DNA of 64,000 nucleotides, from positions 1,203,002 to 1,267,001 of the forward strand of contig NC_087393.1 in the NCBI RefSeq assembly GCF_963675165.1, given 5' to 3'. Positions 44,473 to 55,460 of this stretch are shown here, piece by piece. A model generated the notes under the pieces. The model saw only the letters and a list, made by a program, of their open reading frames with translations. It was not told the DNA's origin and made no database searches. The translations under genes and the position numbers were made by a program. This DNA comes from Halichondria panicea (lineage: Eukaryota > Porifera > Demospongiae > Suberitida > Halichondriidae). Position 1 is the first letter of the stretch. Every line of letters begins with the position of its first letter.

Positions 44473-46576
44473 TGGCCATGAAGCAGGGGTGTTGCGTATA
44501 CAAGCGTATACAGCGTTTGGATGGTCATTTGTTACTACATATGTTACACTTGAATTAAAGATAGCTACTTAGCTTTCCTTTAACAACTAATCTTAATTAA
44601 TGTTGAAGAGATACTAACTTCACCATTAGAGGACACGCATTGGGGTTATAGGAGTTGCCATTCTTTCACAGTTGTTCAAACTGGTAAACAACCACACAAA
44701 AGGTCACTTACCTTTTAAGTTTGAGAAGCGCTGGACATCGTTAATTTATTTGGATTTTTATCGGGCTCACATAACAAATAATTCGCTACACGTTACTACA
44801 AGTTTATCTTACCATCACTCGAGGAAAGGATTATCCTTATAATTATGTTCAAGATACAGTGCTTACCATTCTCTTAGCAATGTTTAAACACTTTACTAGC
44901 AATGTCATATTTACTCATTCTTAAGAATGTATATCAATCGAAATTCTATCTTCTTCGAACCTTTGAGCATATGGTTGAATGAAGGTGCATGGTACAATAA
45001 TTGTTTTTGTTTTTGGTAGTCTGGATTAGTTTCAAAAGCTCTGTATAAGTTGGGATTGTAGTTCTCTGCCACAGGGACAAGCACTCAACTATGGGTACTT
45101 GTGTGCCGTTTAAAAACTGACAATTCCTTACTCAGCTTGTTCAGCATGAGTGATTCCCAGTGGTTCCACGAACATTTCCAGGTTGTCAAAATGAGCGGCC
45201 AAAGTTCAACTCCTTTTATAATTATACTGTCAGAAATGTGTTGAGCTGCATGCGGGCAGTAAAATAATCATTCATTTACAAGAATTGAAGTGAGCAATGC
45301 ATACATTAATTTTCAAATTAAAATTTGGAATATCTGTAGCATCGCCTTTCTCTCTCCTTTACCCCCCCCCCCCTTCAGTTCAGAAGCTTTGTGCCTATGT
45401 TTTTTTTACTTGTAGTCGAATATACAGTCCCATGCAGGGAAGGATGAAAACATAATATGTAACAATTGTATTGACTTTAACACGCATCGAGCATAGTTTA
45501 AATTGTCTGACCAGCTCCTTATTATAGCCTGGACCGCTTCCTGCATGTAGCACGGTAGATAATATAGCTTCCCGTTAGGGTGTCTGCATGTGCTTCATGC
45601 ATTGAAGCCCTGACACAAAGATCAAAGTTCTTCTTTCCCACGCCATTGCCCTCATTTGTCTTTTTAGAGACTAAGGAAGGCTTCTTTGAGAATTTGGTCC
45701 GGTCAGCAGGTTCACAACATCCTGAGCTATACTACACCTTTTATATAGTAGACATGCATGGTCCAATTGCAGATGCTGACCCTGTCAAGGTTCAAGTAGG
45801 TACAAAACGATACATGGCTTCGCAAAATTGTGTAAATAAATTAAAAAAACTTGATCCACAGTTTTCGTTTTCTTTATTAGATCAATTGATATGATTTGTT
45901 CTGCCATCGCTGATGAACTGGCAGACACACAGCAGAATGTATACGCTACAGATATTTTACATTAATTATCGGTTTTGGTGCCGATAATCACTTGTCTTCG
46001 CTTTGTGGGGTCAGCAGTCGACCTTGTGGGCTTTCCTCCTATTCGATTGGGAGGCAGTAGTACACACCTGTTTGTCCTCGGAGAATATCATGTCGTCCTC
46101 AATTAGGAAATTCTTTACACTAAGAAAGGTCTTTCTAGACTGTCTTTGCGACTACAGTTGATCGACATCTGTACATAAACTGTCAATATATACTACTCCT
46201 ATATCTATATTGCTTCACTTATCTTTCCTAAAGGGGGCTTCTGTGGCTTGCCATGACAACACTTATTATTAACAGCACATGGAGCTGTCTTATAGAACTA
46301 TGGTTTAGCTTATGATTTATTGTAAACAGTGGTTGCATGCCCTTATTTTTTTATTTATAAGATAAACACAGGTGCAGTTCAATACATGTACAAAAAATAA
46401 TTTATAATCAGACTAATTGTGAGGTTCCAGTTAGTTACAGCCAATGAGGCCACATTCGGCACTCATTAGGTCTACAGGAGATCTTACGAAGCATCCCGGG
46501 TGCGAGCGTACTCCCCTGATGCAGCGATCTCAACTAGGAGAAGGTGAGGCGACATCTCAGCCAGGATATGGTTCTA
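44473..46576. other. AT-rich stretch without recognised genes
   Basis: A plus-strand frame at 45580-45894 (ELYYTFYIVDMHGPIADADP) is open for 104 residues but matches no family I know. The rest contains only short frames and poly-C. Confidence 0.4.
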
Positions 46577-46957
46577 TTATAAGGATCGTCTCTTGGAAGC
46601 CAGGAGACAGGTTAGGCGCTTATAAAAAGTAATTGCCTCCGTTCCGAGTCCACCTGTTACCGAGAAAACCAGGGGTGTGGACGAGGCATGCTCTACCTCC
46701 CTGACTCTTTGTTCGTAGGCGTTCTTTTTCAGTCTTTCGTGTTTCTGATAGCAAGTGGTGAGATTAGTGTTTCTGTTTGAGCAAGCATGTGGGTTGAACA
46801 CTTGCACGTCACAGAAGGTTCTTTCATGCCTACCTCCCCAGAATCCGCTCATGGCGACGTCTAGTCTTGCCCCATCTTGTGTGATGGCAGAGGCTCCCTG
46901 AAACGTTTCTCCTGTGACCGGTTGCAGATCTGTCTTATAGTATTCTTGTAATAGCAA
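46577..46957 (-). pseudogene. Retrotransposon C-terminal domain fragment
   Basis: Contiguous version of the domain split at 22.0-23.8 kb: GARLDVAMSGFWGGRHERTF, VFNPHACSNRNT, AYEQRVREVEHASSTPLVFS, TFYKRLTCLLASKR. It is found at the C-terminus of reverse-transcriptase proteins in sponges and cnidarians. The upstream reverse transcriptase is missing from the flanking sequence. Confidence 0.7.
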
Positions 46958-48484
46958 ACTTCTCCTGTGGAGATTGGGTCAGTTCAAGGTAGCAAGGCTT
47001 TACTGAGATTTACTGTGAGCAGCGACAACTTCTTGTGATGGAGATTGAGTCAGTTCAAGGTAGCAAGCAATCCAGTTCTTAGGGAGGACCTGCACAGACT
47101 GCTGACGTGACTGTGTGTGTGTGGGAGAGGGGCACACAGTGACAACTTCTTGCGATGGAAATCAGTGCATGCGCATGCGCTTATCACTGCGCCCTTATTC
47201 TTGTGATAAGTAGCCAGATATATACCTGCGAGTGACTTTTAACCATGCATGCGTAGCAGTGCGTGTAACGTTAAATCGTATCTGGTATGCCCGCCCCTGC
47301 CATGAGTGCTCAGCTACAAAGCCTTGTTAAACTGGAGATGAAACCCGCAGAAAACATCATAATTATATATCACAGTACAGGCTGCGAGACAAATCAGCAG
47401 GTCAAGTTGGAGGCGAAGGTCTTGCTTGAGGGAGGGCACGCTACATGATGAATGATGGTGCTGAATTCCAGTTGCTGCACACTCATCCCGCTCACTTCTT
47501 CGCCGAGATTTAAAAAATTAATTTAACTTTGCAACTATAGTCATAAAAATTAATTTGAAACTAAAGATACATAACCTGCATCTTCCTCTGCCCCACAGAG
47601 CTCTTATAATCATATACTATATAATTGTAGTCAGTCCAATACATTTATGGTGCAGTGTTTGTTGTTGAAACAGGCAAAAGAGCCCCCTTATAGCCGGGTT
47701 CAAGTTCCAAGGCAGGACATTTTCTTCAGTTAAATATGTAACACAACACCGAGCCGCCGCATGTTTTTTATCTTTCGACCCTGCAGAAGCTCAAATCGCA
47801 GTAGATGCCAGAGTGATGTACACCTTAAACATGTTTGTACTCAAAATTGTTTGGTAGTAGTTGGTGTCTGTCTGAATCTGCTGCCAATGCGCTATCTTCC
47901 TGGTGCACACTTGTTACAGCCGCTGTTGCTTGCCACTTTCTTAATTCTCGTTGGCGTACTGCTTGCACATATAACACAGCGGGCAGTTAAAGAAATATGC
48001 ATATCTTGATTAATTTACTCTTTTCAATATTCACCCTGATCTCCACATCAGGGTCCGCGGTGCTTTCATTATTATGTTCTTACTATAAATATAATTATAA
48101 TTTTGTTTTCCAATCAACAAAAAAACTTATTACTATTACGCTTCAATACACAACCGATTTAATAATTGAAGTTTACCTCCTACCGGACATCCCTAGGCTT
48201 TCTATGACATCGTGGCATACTCTTATATGACGTACAAGGTGGGTTTTGTATGCCTTCAACCTTCGTATCTCTGATAACGCTATGTGACAGACATACTTTT
48301 TCCTTTTATAGTCCTCAAGTCATTGTGAAATGACACAAATCATCAGGACTAATAAATTATTATGTTTTTATATAATTGTATTCTCTGTTTAACAAAATCT
48401 TTTTCTTATTACGTTTCAATTAACATTCTGCGTCCCAGACAGGGCCGGCGACTATGGTAACCAAACTAGACCCAGGGGCATAGG
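46958..48484. other. Intergenic with a short duplication
   Basis: TGGAGATTG(G/A)GTCAGTTCAAGGT occurs at about 46974 and 47040, and CAACTTCTTG(T/C)GATGGA at about 47027 and 47143. No gene recognised. Confidence 0.45.
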
Positions 48485-48589
48485 TTAGGGCCCCAGAGTG
48501 GGTGTGTGGGTACTATAGAAACGTAGAGAGATGGGGTATAGTATGGATGGCAGAGATACCGAGACAGGGGCCCTCACCTCCATGGCCGC

Positions 48590-48852
48590 TTGACCGGCAA
48601 CGTTGACTGTCTGCACCAGCATGGCCTGTAGGGTAGCCAGGGCCGTCGGAGAACCCCCAGGTTCTTGCTCCAGCTGAACTCGAAACCAGGGCCGACGAGA
48701 CTGGCGCAATGAGTAAAATAAATAATTGTTCCTGTAGACACTCTTTGGCGAGTTATGTCTGTAACAGTTTTCTCAAGCATGGACTTGTAGCAGAGAGATA
48801 TGCGTTGTTTAAGCTCTTCTTCTGTCTGATACAAGAGAACGCTCACCACCAT
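48590..48852 (-). CDS. Two possible exons of an unrecognised gene
   Basis: A 5' segment reads QTEEELKQRISLCYKSMLEK and TVTDITRQR. A 3' segment after an acceptor near 48703 reads SRRPWFRVQLEQEPGGSPTA and LATLQAMLVQTVNVAGQAAM, ending at a GTGAGG donor near 48581. The composition looks coding, but the join (a GTGTCT donor) is uncertain and no stop or start is fixed. Confidence 0.35.
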
Positions 48853-49978
48853 CTTATGAGTGAGACGTGAGTTCTTATGGATGAGTCCTTTCTGGGTGCT
48901 TGGCAGAAGAAGTGGTGGAGCCAGTGTGTGTACTGTGTGATGTGTGTGTTAAGTGCGTGAACAGTTGTTGATGAAGTGGTGATAGTATAATCTTCCTTTG
49001 CTCTTGTTTTTCCAAAGTAATTGAGTGAGTAAAATGAGGAGGGAAAACAATGTTAAGTCCTAGCTCTATATATACGGGTACAGGTACCAGCACACACCGC
49101 CTTTAAGGTACGTATAACTGATGGGGAAATTTGCTACTGTCAGTGTGGTGCCCCCCCAAACAAGATACTGTCAGAGTGGTGCCCCCCAAACAAGCTACGG
49201 CCAGTGTGGTGCCCCCCAAACAAACGGTGGTGGGCTAAGATACAACTATTCCAACGAAACCTCCTTCCCCCGTTACCAACCTCCCAGCCAGACCTCAGCC
49301 TGTCAGTGTGGCCACAATAATCTTAATTCTCTTCCTCTTAGGACTTGTGCGTTAGCCAGCAAGTTCAATTCAAAACCACCATAAGTACTAAAATAGCTAT
49401 TTCCATTTGGACTACAAAATCTGTGTTGTACAAAATTGAGCCGTTGCTAAGCTATAAGTATTATAATCTTCCTCTTCCTCATAATTATGTCTGTGACCCT
49501 AAAGTGGGCTCAGGTAAGACTATCCCCATCCATGTGAATGAACCAGATGCTGCACCACGCGCCCAGACCAGTTTCTGTCTCACCAACAACTGCACTCAGA
49601 TTCGTCATATCTCCACTAGCACTAAAACCAGACTTTATACGCTTCTCTGTAGAACATCAGCCGTAAGGTCAATACACACCTGAGCAAATCCGTCTCCTTC
49701 TCCGACATTGTATAGACTTCACAAGAATGCATAGGTTACATGTACTCTCTCCATTACTATACCAGCCAAATTATTTTTTTTATAAATAGTTTAACTATAG
49801 CTTACCGGATAATCTCTTTCCACTTTCGAATGAATTGAATTTTATCCCAGGCCATTGCCCTCTTTTCTCTCTTATCAGTAGAACGTTTCTTCGTACTCGA
49901 ACTCCAGTCCATGAAAACAGATCCAACTAGAAAACAGACACGCTTTCATTATCTAGGTTGCTATTATTGTGTGTGCAG
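48853..49978. other. No confident gene; short 30-bp tandem repeat
   Basis: GTGGTGCCCCCCAAACAA recurs three times at 49145-49222 with about a 30-base period. The encoded Cys/Gly/Gln-rich frame is probably a by-product. Confidence 0.45.
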
Positions 49979-50057
49979 GTTGGTGGAGGAGCACTCTAAA
50001 ACACTGGAGAGGGTCACTGAACTATGGAAGCAGAAGTGGCCGGTCAATTGGGACGAT
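49979..50057 (+). other. Isolated coiled-coil-like exon (kinesin-like, tentative)
   Basis: Bounded by a GTGTGTGCAG acceptor and a GTGCGT donor, it reads LVEEHSKTLERVTELWKQKW. The pattern resembles the stalk near the FHA domain of kinesin-3 proteins. No motor or FHA exon is seen nearby, so it may be an orphan fragment. Confidence 0.25.
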
Positions 50058-50371
50058 GTGCGTATGCACACACGCCCACGCCTGTGAAACTGTAAAAGAA
50101 ATGATATACTGTTACTATACTATTATATAGAGTTTGTATGCAGCGTAACAAAACAAAATCGACAATTAATGCTACAAATTAAGACATATTGTATTAGTCG
50201 TCAGATATATCGTGAGTGACATTAACCTTCCATTTCCTCTCCTCCTCAGTCTTCCTCTTTAATTTTCATATTCGTCATCCTCCTTCTTCCTTTTTATTCT
50301 CACAGCCTCATCTCCTCCTCGTTCTCCTCATATCTCTTCCTTTTCTTTTCTGCTCCTCCTCCTCCGCACAG

Positions 50372-50526
50372 GTGGGGGCATCAGGTTGAGGGTAAGAGAG
50401 GAGGGAAGCGTTAGCAAGGGAATCCTTGGTTGCGTTGAAGGAGGCCAGAGCTGAATCGTTCCATGTGAGTGTTTGGGTTTTGGGTTTGATGAGGGAGTGC
50501 AGTGGTTGCATAAGGTAAAAGTTGGG
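50372..50526 (-). mobile_element. Ty3/gypsy polymerase fragment inserted in unit A only
   Basis: The minus-strand frame reads MQPLHSLIKPKTQTLTWNDS and LANASLLSYPQPDAPTC, the connector between reverse transcriptase and RNase H of Ty3/gypsy elements. The homologous position in unit B lacks it. Confidence 0.75.
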
Positions 50527-51735
50527 CCATTTCCTCCCTCCAGCGCATTTTTGATTCATCAGCTTTTCTTTTTCTCTCCGTTTTCTACAAGATTTTTACC
50601 ATTATAAGTTGTAATACTATATATACCTGTACTGGATCTTCAAGATCTTTATCTGGATTGAAGGTGTAAGCTGTGAAATTCTGACACACAAAAGAATGAA
50701 ATAATCATACCTTGTCGAGCAATTGTTCATCGTCTCTTGATATTTTTGGGGACAATGTTCATAACTGTTTCTTCCGAGCTGAAGACACTTGTACTAGCCA
50801 TTTTAATTTAATTTTTAATTCCTTTTTGCAAATGCAACAACTTTTCGTAACATCTACTTTTATAGAACATGCAACAGGATCATCCAGTTGGACCGTTTGA
50901 ATTACTTATTCGAGGCAGAACCATCAGAAGTGCATGATGAGCAGAATGGGTACGCTTCTCTGTAGAACACCAGCCGTAAGGTCAATACACACCTGAGCAA
51001 AACCGTCTCCTTCTCCGACATTGTATAGACTTTGCGAGAATGCAAATTGCTGCAAAAGAAATTATATACTGTTACTATACTATTATATATAGAGTTTGTA
51101 TGCAGCGCAACAAAACAAAATTGACGATTAATGCTACAAATTAAGACATATTGTATTAGTCAGATATACCGCGTGAGTGACTTTAACCTTCTATTTCCTC
51201 TCCTCAGTCTTCCTCTTTAATTTCCATATTTGTCATCCTCCTTCCTTTTTATTCTCCACAGCCTCATCTCCTCCTCGTCCTCCTCATATCTCTTCCTTTT
51301 CTTTTCTGCTCCTCCTCCTCCACCCTCTTTTTTGGGCCATTTTCTCCCTCCAGCGCATTTTTGATTCATCGGCTTTTCTTTTTCTCTCCGTTTTCTACAA
51401 GATTTTTACCGTTATAAGTTGTAATACTGATATATACCTGTACTGGATCTTCAATATCTAGATTGAAGGTGTAAGCTGTGAAATTCTGACACACAAAAGA
51501 ATAAAATAATCATACCTTCCAAATTGTCGAGCAATTGTTTATCGTCTCTTGATATTTTTGGGGACAAATGATTTGTCTCCATAGCTGTTTCTTTACAGCA
51601 TAGCCATAGAGGAGAAGACCTGACCCGCTGCTATATATAGTGCTTCATCTCAGCCAATCAGAAGAATCTATAGTGCTATATAAAACTCCTCTCTATCTCT
51701 GGTTTAGTTTTATTACTCCTGAGTTGCTGTGCAAG

Positions 51736-52389
51736 TCATGCATGATGATAACTTAGAGTGCCTGGCGGGTCCTTCTTCACCTTCCGAGCCTTCAACCACT
51801 TCCTTTTCTTTCGAAGCAGGGACTCCTCAGGATCGGAAGAGTGTGAACTCAGTTCAACCTGTGTAAAGTGTTGATTAAGTAGTGTGTAACAAATGTATCT
51901 TACCTCGGGAATGTGGTACATGAGGGGAGAATCATCTCTCTCACGTGACGGTTGAATGAGGGGAGAAGCCTGTGTGAGGGGAGAAGCCTCTTTTCTCACG
52001 TGACGGAACAATGAGGGCTTCCTTATCCACATCTGACGGTTGAGATACGGGAGAAGCCTCTTTCGGTTGAATGAGGGGATGTGTGAGGGGACGTGACAGA
52101 CCAATGATAGGGCTCCAGTCTGCCTAATCTGACGGTTGAGATGGATCCATGTGCTCAGTGCCATCCATAAGTTGCTGGGTCGAGGCAGTGACACGCTATT
52201 GAAATGAGTGACCTGATTACACTATAACTATGATACTTGACAAACCTGAAGAGTGGGCCAATCAACTTGTAGGTCCTTGTCATAGGACCCGTGGATTTCA
52301 GACAGCCTCTCTATTGTGATGTTTTGCTGTCGCACGTACAACCTGAGCCTCCGGTTCACGGCTTCTAAGTGGCACACATTCTTCACAGC
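51736..52389 (-). CDS. Unrecognised gene, three 3' exons
   Basis: Exons 52246-52389, 51904-52212 and 51736-51858 are all phase 0 with good GT-AG borders, giving 191 residues to a stop. Segments: VCHLEAVNRRLRLYVRQQNI (helical, possibly coiled), ERLSEIHGSYDKDLQVDWPT, a Pro/Ser/Arg-rich middle with imperfect repeats (VRKEASPLTQASPLIQPSRE), and a basic tail LLRKKRKWLKARKVKKDPPG that looks like a nuclear-localisation or nucleic-acid-binding segment. The 5' end is not found. No family recognised. Confidence 0.5.
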
Positions 52390-53498
52390 CTTTAGTAATT
52401 AACCTTGAAACATCGATATCTTGGAGCAATATGTTGTGGAATTTCTTAGCAATAAAAGTTAATCTTGGAGCAATATGTTGTGAAATTTCTTAGCAATAAT
52501 CCGTGGTTAACTTTAACATCTTCCATGCAGCTGCATGTGGGGCCAATGGTTTGGCACCTCTTCATCAGCTGGGTAGACACTTTATTAGTTCAGACTTGTA
52601 GTTCAGAGAAGACAAAGTCCTGTTATCTCACCAAGGACCCCTAACACTTAGTGAGTGACTTTTAATTAGCACTGCCTTGTGTATAATGAAGTGGCTGAAG
52701 ATGTTTACATCTGTATAGTTATCTATTTTGTTATTATACCAACATAATTATTTTCACAGGGGTGCGATTTCACTAGCTGTTTAGCTCATTTTGCTGGGTG
52801 CTTGCTCATGCAAGTATCATAGCAGAAATTAATACTCTCGAAAATATGTCATTATTATTTGTTTGACATACGTAGTAGCCATGACGAGAGAGTTGTTTTT
52901 ATAATCTCAATTGTCGTGCTTGACCCAGAGCATCCTATATCATGTGATTTTTAATCCAATTATTAAATTGCCCTACACCTATACTAAACCTTCAATGTCG
53001 CAAGTCTCTAACTGATTGGCATTCCAAGAGCACACGGAAATGCTAGTACATTGTGTTCCCCACCCCCTTTTTGTATTTTTGATTGTGTATTCCCTCAGCA
53101 AGCTAAAGACTATATATATAACTACCGTCCAAACGTTCTGCTCCTCACAAACGTGCCTACGAGATGCTCCCCCGACTACTGGGAAACGTGGACATCCGTA
53201 AAACAAAAGCCAAAATAATACAGTCATGTATATAGCTCTTGTGATGTGATGTACCGTATTACTTGCTGGTTGCGAATTCGCTAAATCAGCAGAAAAATAG
53301 ACTCTTGCGATTCTATTGCGTTTTGGCAAGGATTATGTGCATACAATCACCAGTACTAGTATAGGTTTTGCGATATTGCATATACATACGTGTATAGTAT
53401 TTTGAGTACTACCAATTTTCTTGCAGGCTGCCAATTCCCATGGACATATTGAAGAAAGATAGTATTTTGAGTACTAGAATCTACCAATTTTCTTGCAG
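52390..53498. other. Intergenic with repeats
   Basis: A duplicated segment (TCTTGGAGCAATATGTTGTG, 52420 and 52454). A TACCGTATTACT-ended remnant begins near 53252. Tandem duplication of a possible intron-exon junction (CCAATTTTCTTGCAGGCTGC) lies at 53413 and 53484. Confidence 0.6.
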
Positions 53499-53979
53499 GC
53501 TGCCAATTCCCATGGACGTGTTGAAGAAAGATTCGGCGCAGGAGATTCAGCAAGCACCTACACATTGGTCTAGGCTCGTGCTGGTAGGGATGTTGGATAT
53601 ATTATTGTTAGTATAATTATTGTGAGTGATAATGCGCATGCTGATTGGTTATGACCTAGGTAAAATTTACTGCTGTATGTGAGTTTCTAGACTAGTTGAC
53701 CATTAAGTGTAAGTTGGCCTGACCACTTTAAACTTGCTTGCTATGCCCCTGTTAAGGAAATATGTCACAATGTGTATGTTACCCGTGCTCACCTAAGTTA
53801 CATACTCCCCCCACACACCATAGCAACGTCTCTCCATTGGAAGGTACGTGGGGTTTTTCAAACAGCTGGTCACTAATACACTAGCGGCAATCAAAAGAGT
53901 CTCCTCCTCTCTAGACTACGTAATATCCAAAGACCCTCCCCCCTCCTCCTCGGCCCTACTGCTAGCTGCCAGTCAGTGA
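53499..53979 (+). CDS. Unrecognised gene, last two exons
   Basis: Exon 53499-53583 (after TTTTCTTGCAG) reads PIPMDVLKKDSAQEIQQAPT and HWSRLVL. Exon 53824-53979 reads QRLSIGRYVGFFKQLVTNTL, AAIKRVSSSLDYVISKDPPP, then a Ser/Ala/Leu tail and stop. The junction phase is 0. The first exon and its acceptor are duplicated just upstream (53396-53457). 5' exons were not identified, though the orphan exon at 49979 is on the same strand. Family unknown. Confidence 0.45.
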
Positions 53980-54469
53980 CAAAGGGACTCTTACCAAGCG
54001 AGTCGAACTCAACACTGACACTGTAGCAATGCTGGCACTGTATTGACAACTGTACCAAGACTACGGCGTTTTTATTTGCTTTTATCTTTCAGGCCTTTCA
54101 ATGTATATATATATATATACTGCACATGTGTCAGTTTGTTGTATGTGTTGTGGTAATTTGAACCGTGGGTGGAGGAGGTGTCGTTGCTATGTCTTCGAAA
54201 ATAAATAATTATTAGCTATACAGTAGAGCCTGAGGTTATTCTGTACGTACCAAAGAACAGCAGTGCAGTGCATTGTGCTACATGCATGTTAGCACCATTG
54301 ATTATATTGCTAGCTATTTTTAAATTTTGATCAGTTTGTTAATAAATAGTGTTGTCCTCTCATTGTTGTGTACTGCAGAAGCTGGTTTATTTGATAAAGA
54401 TTGTTAATCACAAATGAGTCAAACAATAATCATTAGCTATTGTGTCTTTGCTCAGAGCGTATACAAAGC

Positions 54470-54528
54470 TAGCCTCGAATTCCAGGCTGATTAAAATACG
54501 TATTTTAATCAGCCTTGAATCGAGGCTA
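54470..54528. mobile_element. 59-bp palindromic element with exact 9-bp duplication ATACAAAGC
   Basis: Ends TAGCCTCGAATTCCAGGCTG and CAGCCTTGAATCGAGGCTA, centre TTAAAATACGTATTTTAA. ATACAAAGC at 54461-54469 and 54529-54537. Same ends as the 36-bp element at 8646. Confidence 0.93.
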
Positions 54529-54935
54529 ATACAAAGCTAAAACTAAGCACTTTTCCATACGTGGAATTTCTTCTTTTCAATTATGATGCTTGATTCCAGC
54601 AAGCCACTTCAGCATATTAATGTAGTTTTCAATGATTTGTTATGCAGCAGCACTGCAATCACTACCTGTCTTGGAGGCAAATTTCGTTGTAAGAGGTCAC
54701 AAAGCTGCCTTAAATGCAGCATGAGAACTGCTATAGTCTCATCTTTATGCTATTCTTTTTAATATGCTCAACAGCCTATTATTCTTTTCAATTTGCCTGT
54801 TATTGCTTTTAAATCGCCTATTTAATATTCCCACATTATTCCTCTATGCACAATAATTATAATTATAGACCTCATACAATTATAGAATGCCAAGAAGATA
54901 ATTGACCATGCACCAGTACTTCCAAATGTTTATAC

Positions 54936-55089
54936 TACCATAATTATAGTGGGTAATTAATTATTTTCGGAGAACGAAATATTCGTGGTTGAGCGCAGTA
55001 TTTATATAGTCATTTATAATAATTATAGTCATTTAGCTATAATTATAGTCATTATTTTATATAGTCATTTTCGTGAATGGTATACGGTA
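54936..55089. mobile_element. MITE, TACCGTA-ended family, decayed
   Basis: Left TACCATAATTATAGTGGGTA, right GAATGGTATACGGTA. Interior ATATTCGTGG as in 38641-38850. Internal ATAATTATAGTCATT duplications. Confidence 0.6.
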
Positions 55090-55293
55090 AAACAAGACTC
55101 GTACTGTAAGACCTGTATTTCTGTAAAACCTGCCTATTATAGTTATAAAAATGTGTCCAGCATAAAGCAACTCCTTATATAGCCGCACCTCTCAGGGAAG
55201 AATTTTGTAGTCTTTCCGTTAAATCATGAGGCCACATTAGAATATCTTGCGGCTTGCTGTTGAGTCAGTACATTTGTGAGTTACACCCCCTTA

Positions 55294-55354
55294 TAGCCTC
55301 GATTCCAGGCCGCTTTCAATTGAGAAAGACAGAGAGGGGCTGGGATCGAGGCTA
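55294..55354. mobile_element. 61-bp palindromic element, TAGCCTCGATTCC ends
   Basis: Ends TAGCCTCGATTCCAGGCCGC and GGCTGGGATCGAGGCTA. Flanks ACCCCCTTA and GCCCCTTTA agree at 7 of 9 positions, consistent with an old 9-bp duplication. Confidence 0.75.
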
Positions 55355-55460
55355 GCCCCTTTATCACTGTCTTCTCTTTATCCATGTGTGTATTTAAACG
55401 TGTCTGTCTAGTCTAGGCACGTCTGAAATCGATCAAGCTAGGTGAAAGAGAGTCAATATA

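Larger units (their letters stand above)
49636..51573. repeat. Tandem segmental duplication (two diverged units)
   Basis: Unit A spans about 49636-50760 and unit B about 50950-51573, in the same orientation. Shared blocks are TACGCTTCTCTGTAGAACA (49638/50951), ATACTGTTACTATACTATTA (50105/51068), CCTCATCTCCTCCTCGT, and TTTCTACAAGATTTTTACC. Unit A has about 355 extra bases at 49736-50090 and about 155 at 50372-50526. Each unit carries short minus-strand exon-like pieces (MSEKET start; NFTAYTFN; KTERKRKADESKMRWRE), so a small gene may have been duplicated, but I cannot build a complete one. Confidence 0.8.
53980..55460. other. Intergenic between an unknown gene and POLD2
   Basis: Contains three inverted-repeat elements (54470-54528, 54936-55089, 55294-55354) and otherwise AT-rich sequence. 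The POLD2 promoter must lie near its right end; no TATA box is obvious. Confidence 0.6.

Noticed and set aside
45580-45894. 104-residue plus-strand frame
   Set aside because: Open but without recognisable motifs, homologous copy or splice context; kept only as a note in the region entry.
49121-49384. CxCGAPQT-repeat frame resembling a Cys-rich peptide
   Set aside because: Only three 30-bp tandem units, no signal peptide, no splice-supported gene around it.
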